Shown here: in pieces, positions 8,521 to 17,127 of the stretch
Layout: every line of letters starts with the position of its first letter
How positions within the stretch are numbered: the stretch's first letter is position 1
Source: Mycolicibacterium sp. TUM20985
GTDB taxonomy: Bacteria; Actinomycetota; Actinomycetes; Mycobacteriales; Mycobacteriaceae
Length of the DNA: 64,000 nt
Direction: 5' to 3'
Assembly: GCF_030295745.1 (NCBI RefSeq)
Contig: NZ_AP027291.1
Span: 3,472,001 to 3,536,000, forward strand
Translations under genes and position numbers: made by a program
Notes under the pieces: generated by a model
What the model was told of the DNA's origin: nothing
Database searches by the model: none
What the model saw: only the letters and a program-made list of their open reading frames with translations

Positions 8521-9396
8521 CTAGGTCGTGACGCGTGGGGTGGTGGCGCCATCCCACGACCCGAGCAGGGCGAGGGCGTGCGCCGTCGGGGACGAAGGCT
8601 CGGCGACGTAGATCGTCATCGTCAGACCCGGGTCGGAGATCATGTCGACACTCTCGTAAGCGAGTTCGAGGTTGCCGACGACGCTGTGATGGAAGTGCTT
8701 CGTACCCGCCCCGTGCAGCCGGACGTCGTGTGAACTCCAGCGGCGACGGAACTCCGTGCTGCGCGTCGACAGTTCGCCGACCAGATCGTGCAGGGCCTTG
8801 TCGTGGGGGTCGCGGCCGGCCTCGGTGCGAATGATCGACACGCAGGTGTCCGCGGCGGTGTCCCAGTCGGGGTAGAACCGCCGGGAGTCCTCGTCGAGGA
8901 ATGTGTAGTGGGCGAAGTTGGGAGGATCGGCAGCAAATCGGCTGTCGTACACGGAGGCGTGCATGGCCCGGCCGAGCTGATTGCACGCCAGGAGATCCAT
9001 TCGCGCGTTGCGAATGATTGCTGGCGGTTGAATGCCCTCGAGCACCCATTGCAACGCCGGCCGCGGCGTCCATCGTGCGCTGGGGCGCCGACGGGGACGC
9101 ATGCCCGCGCTGGTGCCGTCTGCGGCATGCGCGAGGTGGAACAGGTGGGCTCGTTCGGCGTCGTCGAGTTGCAGCGCACGCGCGAGCGAATCGAGATCCG
9201 ATGCCGAAACCCCGCCGATGGTGCCGCGTTCCAGCTTGGCGTAGTACTCCACGCTGACCTCAGCCAACGCAGCCACCTCGCTGCGACGCAATCCGGGAAC
9301 GCGCCGCGTACCAGTGACGGGAAGGCCGGCCTCCTGAGGGGTGATCTTGGCTCGCCGCGATGTCAGGAACTCGCGGACTTCGGCACGGTTGTCCAC
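8521..9396 (-). CDS. XRE-family regulator with MmyB-like ligand domain
   Basis: A 291-residue protein. The N-terminal XRE helix-turn-helix (about 1-75) contains VPGLRRSEVAALAEVSVEYY and the conserved L-E-R-G-T. The C-terminal part (about 100-285) is the MmyB-like PAS-type domain, with typical segments N-A-R-M-D-L-L-A-C-N, Y-P-D-W-D-T-A-A-D and G-N-L-E-L-A-Y-E. These regulators usually control an adjacent, divergent oxidoreductase or hydrolase gene. GTG 9396 was chosen because it gives the family's standard start (V-D-N-R-A-E-V-R-E-F-L); the frame also runs upstream to 9453. Divergent from the hydrolase gene at 9629, with an inverted repeat between them. Confidence 0.9.
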   Translation of the reverse strand: MDNRAEVREFLTSRRAKITPQEAGLPVTGTRRVPGLRRSEVAALAEVSVEYYAKLERGTIGGVSASDLDSLARALQLDDAERAHLFHLAHAADGTSAGMRPRRRPSARWTPRPALQWVLEGIQPPAIIRNARMDLLACNQLGRAMHASVYDSRFAADPPNFAHYTFLDEDSRRFYPDWDTAADTCVSIIRTEAGRDPHDKALHDLVGELSTRSTEFRRRWSSHDVRLHGAGTKHFHHSVVGNLELAYESVDMISDPGLTMTIYVAEPSSPTAHALALLGSWDGATTPRVTT

Positions 9397-9452
9397 GAAC
9401 CCAACGGTACGACCACTTGGCCTGTCCAGGGATGCCCTATCAGTACACGTCA

Positions 9453-9480
9453 CTTCAGTGCATCACTTCTCACACTGAAG
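9453..9480. promoter_or_regulatory. Inverted repeat between XRE regulator and hydrolase (candidate operator)
   Basis: CTTCAGTG (9453-9460) and CACTGAAG (9473-9480) are perfect 8-base arms spaced by 12 bases. They lie in the 232-base divergent intergenic region, 57 bases upstream of the regulator start. A regulator binding site is inferred, not shown. Confidence 0.5.
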
Positions 9481-9628
9481 GACGACTTACCTGGAGGCCG
9501 ACTGACCGATCGTGTACTCGCCATGGGTGTACCGACAGTGACTCCCTGACGACGGTCGCCGCCGCTTGACTGTGTACATCAACCGCTGCGCGGCAACACA
9601 GTTCGCGCCACGAAGATGGAGACGACAG

Positions 9629-10735
9629 ATGACGGATGTACGGACGTGCGAATCCGGCACGACGAGGCGGCGCGGGATGAGGCCCTTCCTTGGAGCGGCA
9701 CTCGTGGCAGTTGGCGCATTGACCCTCAGCGGTTGTGCCTCCTCCGCGGGCGAGGGAACGCAGAGCGGTGCACAAGCCGCTGCCACCAACGAGGCGTGGG
9801 ACAAGACATTCCCGCAGAGCGCTCTGGTGGACGTCGAACGGGTGAACTTCGGCAACCGTCTCGGCATCAACGTGGTCGGAGATCTCTACGTGCCCAAGGA
9901 CATCGACAGGTCGGTGCGGCATCCGGCGATCACCGTGGGCCATCCGTCCGGGGGTGTGAAGGAGCAGTCCTCTGGCCTGTACGCCCAGCAGATGGCCGAG
10001 CGTGGTTTCGTCGCACTGGCCTACGACGCCTCCTACGGCGGAGAGAGTGGCGGATCACCGCGCAACATCGCCTCGCCCGAAGCGTTCACCGAAGACTTCA
10101 GCGCCGCCGTCGATCACCTCGGAACCAATCCGCTGGTCGATCGCGACCGAATCGGCGTGATCGGGGTGTGCGGAAGCGGCAGTTTCTCGCTGAGTGCCGC
10201 CGCCGTCGATCCGCGCATCCGTGCACTGGCCACGGTCAGCATGTACGACATGGGCCGTGCGATGCGCGAGGGTTTGAACAACGCCGTCCCCGAGGATCAG
10301 CGCAAGCAGGGTCTGCAACAGGTCGGCCAGGAACGGTGGGCCGAGCTCGACGGCGGCGAGCGGCGCATGGTGCCGGGTACTCCGTACGAACTGACCGCAG
10401 ACTCAACCGCGGTGGAACGCGAGTTCTTCGACTACTACCGCACTCCTCGCGGTCAGCACCCGCGCTCGACGACGGAATTCAGCTTCACCAGCAACGCCGC
10501 GATGCAGGCCTACTACCCGCTCGCGCAGATCGCGGCGATCTCACCACGACCGCTGCTGTTCATTGCGGGCGAGAATGCCCACTCGCGGTACTTCAGTGAG
10601 GACGCCTTCAACCGTGCGGCCGAGCCCAAGGAGCTCGTCATCGTTCCGGGGGCCGGCCACGTGGACCTCTACGACCGGGTCGAGATGATTCCCTTCGACC
10701 AGCTGAACGAATTCTTCACGAAGAACCTCGCGTAG
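9629..10735 (+). CDS. Alpha/beta-hydrolase lipoprotein (dienelactone hydrolase/YcjY-like)
   Basis: A 368-residue protein from ATG 9629, preceded by GGAGACGAC. The N-terminus is a lipoprotein signal with lipobox L-T-L-S-G-C-A. The alpha/beta-hydrolase domain (about 60-365) has P-A-I-T-V-G-H-P-S-G-G near the oxyanion loop, a nucleophile-elbow region V-I-G-V-C-G-S-G-S-F-S-L (G-V-C-G-S-G, so either Cys or the following Ser could act), and the late acid/His segments I-A-G-E-N-A-H-S and PGAGHVDLYDR. The Cys in the elbow is like dienelactone hydrolases. Divergent from an MmyB-type regulator that probably controls it. Substrate unknown. A start at ATG 9677 is possible. Confidence 0.8.
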   Translation: MTDVRTCESGTTRRRGMRPFLGAALVAVGALTLSGCASSAGEGTQSGAQAAATNEAWDKTFPQSALVDVERVNFGNRLGINVVGDLYVPKDIDRSVRHPAITVGHPSGGVKEQSSGLYAQQMAERGFVALAYDASYGGESGGSPRNIASPEAFTEDFSAAVDHLGTNPLVDRDRIGVIGVCGSGSFSLSAAAVDPRIRALATVSMYDMGRAMREGLNNAVPEDQRKQGLQQVGQERWAELDGGERRMVPGTPYELTADSTAVEREFFDYYRTPRGQHPRSTTEFSFTSNAAMQAYYPLAQIAAISPRPLLFIAGENAHSRYFSEDAFNRAAEPKELVIVPGAGHVDLYDRVEMIPFDQLNEFFTKNLA

Positions 10736-10745
10736 GGGTTCGCGT

Positions 10746-10785
10746 CGGACGGCAGGAGCGGGGTCAATCCCCCTCCTGCCGTTCG
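10746..10785. terminator. Hairpin downstream of hydrolase gene
   Basis: CGGACGGCAGGAGCGGGG (10746-10763) pairs with CCCCCTCCTGCCGTTCG (10769-10785) with one bulge and one mismatch across a five-base loop. Located directly after the hydrolase stop and before a convergent gene; bidirectional terminator likely. Confidence 0.65.
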
Positions 10786-10816
10786 ACATTCGACGGTCAG
10801 GCCAGGCCAGGCCATG

Positions 10817-11119
10817 CTAGCTCAGCGGAGCCGCGTCCTCTGGGCGCTCGGGGGTGCCCGACCCATGGCGGGTTCGCAGACGCCGATGCTCGACGAACTG
10901 CCAGGTCACCCCGGCAACGAGCGCCACCGCCGCGACCACGGCGCCAATGGTGGCCAATGGATCACGGCCGACCGCGAATCCGGCCAGGCTCAACGCCATG
11001 GCCACGAGGCCGATCGCGATGAGCCCGTAGCCCGGCCATCGAGCGGCGTCCTTCAGAGCCTCCCCGGCAACGGGTCCTGGTGTGGCCTTCGCGTCTCGCG
11101 CCACGTCGCTGTTTCCCAT
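10817..11119 (-). CDS. Two-helix membrane protein, UsfY-like
   Basis: A 100-residue protein from ATG 11119. It has a short hydrophilic N-terminus (G-E-A-L-K-D-A-A-R-W-P-G-Y), two hydrophobic helices (about 31-50 and 54-74) and a basic tail (F-V-E-H-R-R-L-R). The overall plan and the F-V-E-H-R-R end resemble UsfY, a small mycobacterial protein encoded near sigF. That match is from memory and should be treated as tentative. The frame is open to 11281, but the extension is Arg/Thr-rich and unlike a protein start. Divergent from the MFS gene. Confidence 0.6.
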   Translation of the reverse strand: MGNSDVARDAKATPGPVAGEALKDAARWPGYGLIAIGLVAMALSLAGFAVGRDPLATIGAVVAAVALVAGVTWQFVEHRRLRTRHGSGTPERPEDAAPLS

Positions 11120-11343
11120 GATGGCTATTCGTCGCCGAACTGCCGTGGCGGCGTGCCAGGAGGGTGTGTTCTGCGCCACACGTGTACTGGCGGTACGCGT
11201 CACGGTGGGCACTCCCCCGGCCCGTCGAGGTCGACTTGACTGAGTGACAGCACCTTTTGCGACAACGACCCGAGACGGCATCGCAGCCCGTCGTCGCGCC
11301 CGCTCTCCGCCTCCTATGGGCGGACCACCGATTCAGGAGTCCC

Positions 11344-12549
11344 ATGAGAACCTCGACGGCGCACGACCCCGCCCCATCCGTACGAACCGACCACGACCGC
11401 CTGCCGACGGCCGCATTGCTGGTAATGGCGCTGATGGGGTTCGTCCTCATCGCATCGGAAACCATGCCCGCGGGGTTGCTTCCGCAGATTGCGTCCGGCA
11501 TGGGCGTCTCCGAAGCCACGGCGGGTCAGTTCGTCAGCGCCTACGCGCTGGGCACCGTGCTCGCGGCCATTCCGGCGACCGCTTTCACCAGGGGCCTTCG
11601 GCGCAAACCCGTTGCGCTCGTTGGCCTTCTCGGCATCCTGGCAGCCAATGCGATCACCACCGTCTCCTCCGACATCGTCCTGACCCTCGGGGTGCGCATG
11701 CTCGCGGGCGCATGCTCCGGTCTGCTCTGGGGCCTGCTCGCGGGCTACGCGCGACGCATCAGTCCACCCCAGCACGCCGGACGGGCGCTGGCCGTGGCGT
11801 CGATCGGCGTGCCGGCCGGTCTGGCGCTCGGGACGCCGTTCGGGTCATGGCTCGGATCCACGTTGGGATGGAGATACGCCTTCGTGGGACTGGCGATTCT
11901 GACGACCGTCACCATCCTGCTCACGCTCGTCGTCGTACCCGATGCACCCGGACAACGCGCCGCGTCACGGATCCCCGTGCTGAAGGTGTTCGCGATACCC
12001 GGCGTCGGCCTGATCCTGATCGTGATCCTCACGTGGATGTTGGCCCACAACACCTTCTACACCTACATCGCGTACTACCTGAGGTTCGCCGACGTCGGAC
12101 TGTCGACACAAGCCGCGCTGGTCACCTTCGGCGTCGCCGCAATCGTCGGGGTCTGGATCACCGGCGCCCTGATCGACCGCGCGCTCCGCATCCTGGTGCT
12201 TGTCAGCATTGGGTCGTTCATCCTGGCCGGCGTCGTCTTCATCGTGGCGCATCAATCCCTCGCGGCGGTCATCGTCGCCATCGTGGTCTGGGGAGTGGCC
12301 TTCGGTGGGGCGGCCACGCAATTGCAGACGGCGATGGCCATCGCCAGCGGTGAAAACGCCGACGTCGCAAACTCATTGATCGGCGTGTCCTTCAACCTCG
12401 CCATCTTCGCCGGCGGCGTCTCGGGCGGCCTGCTGGTCACCCACTTCAGCGGAATCAGCCTGCCAGCGGTCATGGTCGCGCTCGCGTTCGGCGCCCTGAT
12501 CTTCGCGCTCTGCGCGCGCCGGTCGGCGTTCCCGGCACGGACGGCCTGA
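11344..12549 (+). CDS. MFS transporter (sugar/drug efflux, AraJ/SetB-like)
   Basis: A 401-residue integral membrane protein with 12 predicted hydrophobic segments. It opens with a hydrophilic 25-residue tail, then A-L-L-V-M-A-L-M-G-F-V-L-I-A-S-E-T-M-P-A-G-L-L-P-Q-I, a sequence typical of the DHA1 group that contains AraJ and the sugar efflux proteins. The loop between helices 2 and 3 (F-T-R-G-L-R-R-K-P) fits the MFS motif A position, and G-V-P-A-G-L-A-L-G-T-P-F-G lies in helix 5 (motif C-like). Expected to export a sugar or drug by proton exchange; the substrate is unknown. ATG 11344 gives the normal length. Confidence 0.85.
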   Translation: MRTSTAHDPAPSVRTDHDRLPTAALLVMALMGFVLIASETMPAGLLPQIASGMGVSEATAGQFVSAYALGTVLAAIPATAFTRGLRRKPVALVGLLGILAANAITTVSSDIVLTLGVRMLAGACSGLLWGLLAGYARRISPPQHAGRALAVASIGVPAGLALGTPFGSWLGSTLGWRYAFVGLAILTTVTILLTLVVVPDAPGQRAASRIPVLKVFAIPGVGLILIVILTWMLAHNTFYTYIAYYLRFADVGLSTQAALVTFGVAAIVGVWITGALIDRALRILVLVSIGSFILAGVVFIVAHQSLAAVIVAIVVWGVAFGGAATQLQTAMAIASGENADVANSLIGVSFNLAIFAGGVSGGLLVTHFSGISLPAVMVALAFGALIFALCARRSAFPARTA

Positions 12550-12566
12550 CGCAGCGACCCGCCGTG

Positions 12567-12665
12567 TCAGCCGAAGTACTGCTCGTCGGTGACGTGCTCC
12601 ATCCAGTTGACCGGATCGTCGTCGCGCGCCGACACCGGCCTCACACTGACCGCTTCCGGGTGCGC
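12567..12665 (-). pseudogene. Possible 3' remnant of a cupin-type gene
   Basis: A short in-frame stretch ending in D-P-V-N-W-M-E-H-V-T-D-E-Q-Y-F-G and a stop. The ending W-x-E-x-V-T-D-E-Q-Y looks like the C-terminus of small cupin-domain proteins. It is closed by a stop about 32 codons upstream and has no start region, so if real it is only a tail. The rest of 12550-12847 shows nothing recognisable. Confidence 0.25.
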
Positions 12666-12847
12666 TCAGCGACGTCGACGACCACTGATCCGCCAGCCGC
12701 GCAACGCAATACCGGTGACCGCAAACGGTCACGTGAGCTCGAACGTGTGGCCGGGCGTGTGAGCAGCGGCCGAATTGCTTGACTCGAGAACCGCCTTTGA
12801 GATGCGGCCTTCCTGGTGGTCACGGCTGGCGATCGCGCCCGTGGACG

Positions 12848-13219
12848 TCACAACTCGGAGTATCGCCCGATGACTACAATGGTCAGCATGGCGAACAGGA
12901 CGAGGTTCACCCCGAATACCTGTTTGAACTCGCGCAGACTCCAGTGCGAGACAGCGGCACCCACCATGACGAGGGCCAAGCCCGTCGCTGCCAGCGGAGT
13001 GAGGACACGAGCGTTTTCAGTGAGCCAGGGCAGAATCAGACCGAGCGCGCCGACGATTTCCAGCACAGCCACAATTCTGATGATCCACAACGGAAATGGC
13101 GCGACGCCCGTTTGTCCGGTCTGCAGCATGCGCTGCTTTGTCATGAACGACTTCGCCGTTCCCGACATGACGAAAATTGCGGCCAGTATTGCCTGAAGCA
13201 CCCACAGCGTGGTGTTCAT
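12848..13219 (-). CDS. DoxX-family membrane protein
   Basis: A 123-residue protein with four hydrophobic helices. It starts M-N-T-T-L-W-V-L-Q-A-I-L-A-A-I-F-V-M-S-G-T-A-K and continues with the short loop P-L-W-I-I-R-I-V-A-V-L-E-I-V-G-A-L-G-L-I-L-P, both typical of DoxX/DoxX-like proteins. DoxX proteins sit in the membrane and have been linked to thiol/redox homeostasis. A GGAGA ribosome site precedes ATG 13219. Its upstream region is cut by the IS21 element that starts at 13328, only about 108 bases from the start codon, so its native promoter may be altered. Confidence 0.85.
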   Translation of the reverse strand: MNTTLWVLQAILAAIFVMSGTAKSFMTKQRMLQTGQTGVAPFPLWIIRIVAVLEIVGALGLILPWLTENARVLTPLAATGLALVMVGAAVSHWSLREFKQVFGVNLVLFAMLTIVVIGRYSEL

Positions 13220-13330
13220 CGTGTCTCCTCATCAAGGTCGGACATACTCGTGCCGTCGTGATCTGTCACGGATAGGACGGAGTAGGCCCGAGAAACGTGA
13301 CAAACACGCGCTGGCCCGTACGCCGCGTGT

Positions 13331-13412
13331 CGTTTGCCATGAGCATGGGACCACTGTGACCTGATTTTGCCAGTGGGATGGGACCACCTGGATTGCCAGT
13401 TATGGGACCACC
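13331..13412 (+). repeat. IS21 element A left-end transposase-binding repeats
   Basis: Three tandem, spaced copies of a TTGCCAG-N4/5-ATGGGACCACC-like unit begin at 13331, 13367 and 13393. The first copy is the most diverged (TTGCCAT) and overlaps the element tip. They are inverted relative to the right-end copies. Confidence 0.85.
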
Positions 13413-13485
13413 GGCGCGCCGCGTCGGTGGTCTCTTCGTTTGCCCGTTCGATCGCCGTGACAGTTCAAGTCACGGAGGCACGGGC

Positions 13486-15108
13486 ATGGCTTTTCGGGAG
13501 GTCAGTGTGAACGAGATCAGGGAAGTGCTGCGGGTGTGGCTCGGGGTGGTGGGGTTACCGGCGCCGGGGTACCGCAGGATCGCCGCGCATTGCGGTGTGG
13601 ACCGCAAAACGGTGCGCCGCTACGTGGAGGCCGCCCAGGCAGCGGGGCTGCGCCGAGACGACGATGTCAGCGCGCTCGATGACGGGTTGATCGGTGCGGT
13701 CGCCGAAGCGGTCCGCCCGGTGCGCCCCGATGGTCACGGCGCGGCCTGGGATCGGCTGCTCGAATTCGAGGAGCAGATCACCGCGTGGGTGGCCGGCGAG
13801 GGCGAGGCGCGGCCGTTGACGATCACCAAGATCGCGACGCTGTTGGACCGCCGAGGGTGTGTGGTTCCGTATCGGACGTTGAACCGATTCGCCAGTGAAC
13901 GTTGCGGTTTCGGACGTAAGGACACCACGGTGCGAGTCGCCGACGGCGACCCGGGGGTGGAATGCCAGATCGATTTCGGCTACCTGGGGATGCTCACCGA
14001 CACCGGTGATGGTCGTCGCCGCAAGGTGCACGCGTTGATCTTCACCGCCGTCTACAGCCGGCACATGTTCGTGTGGTTGTCGTATTCGCAGACCTTGGCG
14101 GCGGTGATCGCTGGCGCTCAGGCGGCGTGGGAGTTCTTCGGCGGCGTCTTCGCGGTGCTGATCCCGGATAACTTGAAACCGGTGATCGCCGCTGCCGATG
14201 CGGTCAACCCCCGGTTCACCGCGGGCTGGCTCGATTACGCCGGTCATGGCGGGTTCCTCACCGACCCGGCCCGGGTGCGCTCGCCCAAGGACAAGCCGCG
14301 GGTCGAACGCACGGTGCAGTATGTGCGTGGAAACTTCTGGGACGGTGAAACATTCACCAGTCTCGAGCAGGCGCAGCAGGCGGCGACCGCGTGGTGTGAG
14401 CGGACGGCCGGTATGCGCATCCACGGCACCACCTGCGCACGGCCGGTGGAGGTGTTCACCGCCGAAGAACAGCGACTCCTGCTGCCGGTGCCGGGGGCCT
14501 ACGACGTGCCGGTGTTCAAGGCGGTCAAGGTGCACCGCGACTTCCACGCCGAGGTCGGCAAAGCCCTGTACTCGTTGCCCGAGCAGTGGATCGGCACCAC
14601 GGTGGACGTGCGCGCCGATAGCGAGCTGGTGAAGTTCTATCACCGCGGCACGCTGGTGAAGGTCCATCCCCGCCAACCGGCAGGTGGGCGCAGCACCGAC
14701 CGCAATGATCTGCCTGAGCACAAGGCCAGCTATGCGCTGCGGGACTTGGCGGCGTTGATCGCGGCGTGTGCCAGCCACGGGCCGAATGTCGGGATCTACG
14801 CCGAACGCATCCTCGATGACCCGCTGCCCTGGACCCGGATGCGGACCGTCTACCGGCTCCAGGGTCTGGTGCGCCGTTACGGCGCTGAGCGCGTCGATCG
14901 AGCATGTTCACTCGCGTTGGACCTCGACGTCGTCTCGGTCAACAAGATCGCTTCCATGCTGGAACGCGCCACCGAAACCACCACTCCGGCATTGCCCCGG
15001 GCGGTCGGGCAGTCAGCTACCCGGTTCTCGCGTGATCCATCCGAATTCACCAACACCCCAGCATCATTGACCGTCGTGGCCGATGCGCAACCCGAGGAGA
15101 CCCGCTGA
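13486..15108 (+). CDS. istA: IS21-family transposase IstA (element A)
   Basis: A 540-residue DDE transposase starting at ATG 13486, which has GGAGG 7 bases upstream. The N-terminal helix-turn-helix (about 20-55: G-Y-R-R-I-A-A-H-C-G-V-D-R-K-T-V-R-R-Y) is followed by the rve/DDE core, with C-Q-I-D-F-G (first Asp), I-P-D-N-L-K-P (second Asp) and P-R-V-E-R-T (Glu). The C-terminal beta-rich domain follows. It works with the helper ATPase IstB, whose gene starts one base after this stop. Length and all three acidic residues look intact. Confidence 0.95.
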   Translation: MAFREVSVNEIREVLRVWLGVVGLPAPGYRRIAAHCGVDRKTVRRYVEAAQAAGLRRDDDVSALDDGLIGAVAEAVRPVRPDGHGAAWDRLLEFEEQITAWVAGEGEARPLTITKIATLLDRRGCVVPYRTLNRFASERCGFGRKDTTVRVADGDPGVECQIDFGYLGMLTDTGDGRRRKVHALIFTAVYSRHMFVWLSYSQTLAAVIAGAQAAWEFFGGVFAVLIPDNLKPVIAAADAVNPRFTAGWLDYAGHGGFLTDPARVRSPKDKPRVERTVQYVRGNFWDGETFTSLEQAQQAATAWCERTAGMRIHGTTCARPVEVFTAEEQRLLLPVPGAYDVPVFKAVKVHRDFHAEVGKALYSLPEQWIGTTVDVRADSELVKFYHRGTLVKVHPRQPAGGRSTDRNDLPEHKASYALRDLAALIAACASHGPNVGIYAERILDDPLPWTRMRTVYRLQGLVRRYGAERVDRACSLALDLDVVSVNKIASMLERATETTTPALPRAVGQSATRFSRDPSEFTNTPASLTVVADAQPEETR

Positions 15109-15109
15109 C

Positions 15110-15910
15110 ATGACCACGACCAACCGCGCAGCCGCCGACCCGGTCGGCGCTGATCTGCTCCGACTGCTCAAAGCACTCAAACTCGGCGCGTTGGCCGACA
15201 CCCTGCCCGAACGTGCCGCCCTGGCCCGCCAACACAAACTCAGCCACATCGGGTTCCTCGAAACTCTGCTGGCTGATGAGGTATCCCGACGCGAATCCCG
15301 CTCAGCCGCCTTACGGGCGACCAAAGCCGGACTCGACCCGAGCATGCGTTTCGACACCTGGACCGCACAAGAGGACCTCCGCTATGACCGCACCCTGCTC
15401 GGGGATCTGACCTCGCTGCGGTTCCTCGACGCCGGCCAGTCCGCGATCGTCCTCGGGCCCGTCGGAGTAGGCAAGACGCATTTGGCAACAGCGTTGGGGC
15501 ACATGGCTATTCGCCGACGGCACACCGTCATATTCGGTCGCGCCGACAAACTGTTCACCCGGCTACGCGCAGCCCGACTCGACCACACCGTCGACACCGA
15601 GATCCGCCGCCTGGCCGCGATTGACGTCCTCATCATCGACGACTTCGCGCTGCGCTCGCTCGATGCCACCGAAACCAGCGACTTCTACGAAATCGTCGTC
15701 GAACGTCACCGCACCAAGACCACCATCGTGACCTCCAACCGGGAACCCGCCGAATGGCTGACCATGACCGCCGACACGCTATTGGCTCAATCAGCCATCG
15801 ACCGACTGACCGCGGCGGCCCACACCCTGGTCATCGAAGGACCGTCCTACCGCCAACGCGCCCGGCCCGGCCAGCTTGACCCAGACCACCCCGCCGAGCA
15901 TCCTCAATAA
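15110..15910 (+). CDS. istB: IS21-family helper ATPase IstB (element A)
   Basis: A 266-residue AAA+ ATPase of the DnaC/IstB group. Walker A is V-L-G-P-V-G-V-G-K-T-H-L (about residue 114), Walker B D-V-L-I-I-D-D-F-A-L (about 170), and a sensor-I-like T-S-N-R follows. It regulates IstA activity and target choice by forming filaments on DNA. ATG 15110 follows a GAGGAG site inside the end of istA; the longer frame to 15083 is unlikely. Start and length fit the family. Confidence 0.95.
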   Translation: MTTTNRAAADPVGADLLRLLKALKLGALADTLPERAALARQHKLSHIGFLETLLADEVSRRESRSAALRATKAGLDPSMRFDTWTAQEDLRYDRTLLGDLTSLRFLDAGQSAIVLGPVGVGKTHLATALGHMAIRRRHTVIFGRADKLFTRLRAARLDHTVDTEIRRLAAIDVLIIDDFALRSLDATETSDFYEIVVERHRTKTTIVTSNREPAEWLTMTADTLLAQSAIDRLTAAAHTLVIEGPSYRQRARPGQLDPDHPAEHPQ

Positions 15911-15918
15911 CGCGCCAC

Positions 15919-15971
15919 GGTGGTCCCATCCTCCTGGCAATCAGGTGGTCCCATCACCCTGGCAAGCGACA
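15919..15971 (-). repeat. IS21 element A right-end transposase-binding repeats
   Basis: Two copies of the TTGCCAG-ATGGGACCACC unit on the minus strand (15919-15940 and 15944-15965), closing with the terminal GCGACA. Confidence 0.85.
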
Positions 15972-15977
15972 GCCGCG

Positions 15978-16677
15978 ATCGATGGTTCGGTCGGCACTAC
16001 GAGGTGGACACCATGGCTGAGTGATTTCGTAACGGGCAACGGCGTCGTAAGCACGGCGATCGGCCTCTTGACTTCTGCGGCGGTATCGCCTAAGAACCGG
16101 GAAAATCGCACACCAACACAACCGCCGACAACTGAGAACGACTCCGCAGCAATCTATTTCGGGTATGGGCTGCAATGGCTCTAGGCCGCTCCGCAGTCAC
16201 CATTCGCAGTGACTATGGCCCAGTGGCTGAGCGGCTCTACCTCCTTGGCGCCCTCGGCCGTCCCATGTCGATGGTCGTTTCAAAGTCGACCACACGAATT
16301 CCGGGTCGTGCTGACCTCGTGGTCTTGGTGCTATCGAGATCCTGCTCTGGAATGCCGCGCATACCAAAGCAACTGCTCGCCCAGCACCCCCAATGCCGTC
16401 GAGGATGTTCAGCCGTGAGCGGTCCGCATGTGGACCATCAAGTCATCGTCGACACCGGTGTGCGTGACCAGAGCGCCGAGAAGACCGGCAGAAGAAGGAA
16501 GCCCACGCCCACTGACCGGACCACCGCCTGCATCAGAACGGTGTTATACCCCCCAGAACGACTCCACCTCGGCCACCGAGTGCAGGTCCGGGATCCGGCG
16601 GAGCACAATGGCCATCGGCGCCCAGAACAGCGTGAGCAAGATGCCGCTCGGCGAGCCCAATCGCTGGGGGTGGATAT
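15978..16677. other. About 700 bases without a confident gene
   Basis: Several short frames cross this stretch but none has coding character or a recognisable domain. On the minus strand, a 45-codon frame (16544-16681) starts at a GTG overlapping the SnoaL-like gene's stop in a GTGA arrangement and contains a short hydrophobic run followed by V-L-R-R-I-P-D-L-H-S-V-A-E-V-E-S-F-W. It could be the start of a truncated third gene of that operon. The remainder looks degenerate. Confidence 0.4.
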
Positions 16678-17127
16678 TCACGACTGCGCCCTTTCGGTTG
16701 TGGTGGCGTCAGGATGCGCGTCGGCAAGGAACTGGGCAACCGCAGCGGAGTCGGCGTGAAACATCTGCGATCGCACCACCTTCCCGCCGTAGACCTGATA
16801 GATGCTCACCTCCGGGGCATCCAGACGCGTCCCTCTTCTGGGGTTCACAGCGCGGTGGCGGAATAGCACGCACACCCGGCCGGAGTCGTCACCCCAGAAC
16901 TGGGGATCCAGCTTGATCTCGGCCGAGCCCTGGAAGGGGTCCCACGCGGCAAGAAACGCTTGCGCGTGCGCCAGAGCACCGTCGTGGCCGCGCCAGGTGC
17001 CCCCGTAGGGCAGCACCGCCGCCTCACATATTTCGACGTCCGCGGCGTAACAGGCCAACACTGCCTCTGCATCACGTCGCTCGACGGCATCAAACAGCCG
17101 GCGAACCACCTTCACCGCACCGGTCAC
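16678..17127 (-). CDS. SnoaL-like (NTF2-fold) protein
   Basis: A 149-residue protein with the usual SnoaL/NTF2-fold opening (V-V-R-R-L-F-D-A-V-E-R-R-D-A-E-A-V-L-A-C-Y-A-A-D-V-E-I), a central W-R-G-H-D-G-A-L-A-H-A-Q-A-F, and E-V-S-I-Y-Q-V-Y-G-G-K-V-V-R-S-Q-M-F near the end. Such proteins are small ligand-binding or isomerase domains; the substrate is unknown. Its GTG start overlaps the stop of the upstream TetR gene (GTGA at 17124-17127), so the two are translationally coupled and presumably co-regulated. A frame continues upstream to 17286 but lies inside the TetR gene. Confidence 0.8.
   Translation of the reverse strand: MTGAVKVVRRLFDAVERRDAEAVLACYAADVEICEAAVLPYGGTWRGHDGALAHAQAFLAAWDPFQGSAEIKLDPQFWGDDSGRVCVLFRHRAVNPRRGTRLDAPEVSIYQVYGGKVVRSQMFHADSAAVAQFLADAHPDATTTERAQS

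Larger units (their letters stand above)
13328..15971 (+). mobile_element. Complete IS21-family element A (2,644 bp) with 6-bp target duplication
   Basis: Left tip TGTCGTTTGCC (13328) and right tip GGCAAGCGACA (ending 15971) are inverted. Inside both ends the unit TTGCCAG...ATGGGACCACC is repeated: three times at left (13331-13412) and twice inverted at right (15919-15965), as expected for IS21 transposase binding sites. It carries istA and istB. The six bases GCCGCG flank it directly on both sides (13322-13327 and 15972-15977), a target duplication of normal size for IS21. Everything needed for mobility appears intact. Confidence 0.93.

Noticed and set aside
16209..16759. Plus-strand frames opposite the SnoaL-like gene and in the gap beside it
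   Set aside because: No coding character or domain; partly antisense to a supported gene.
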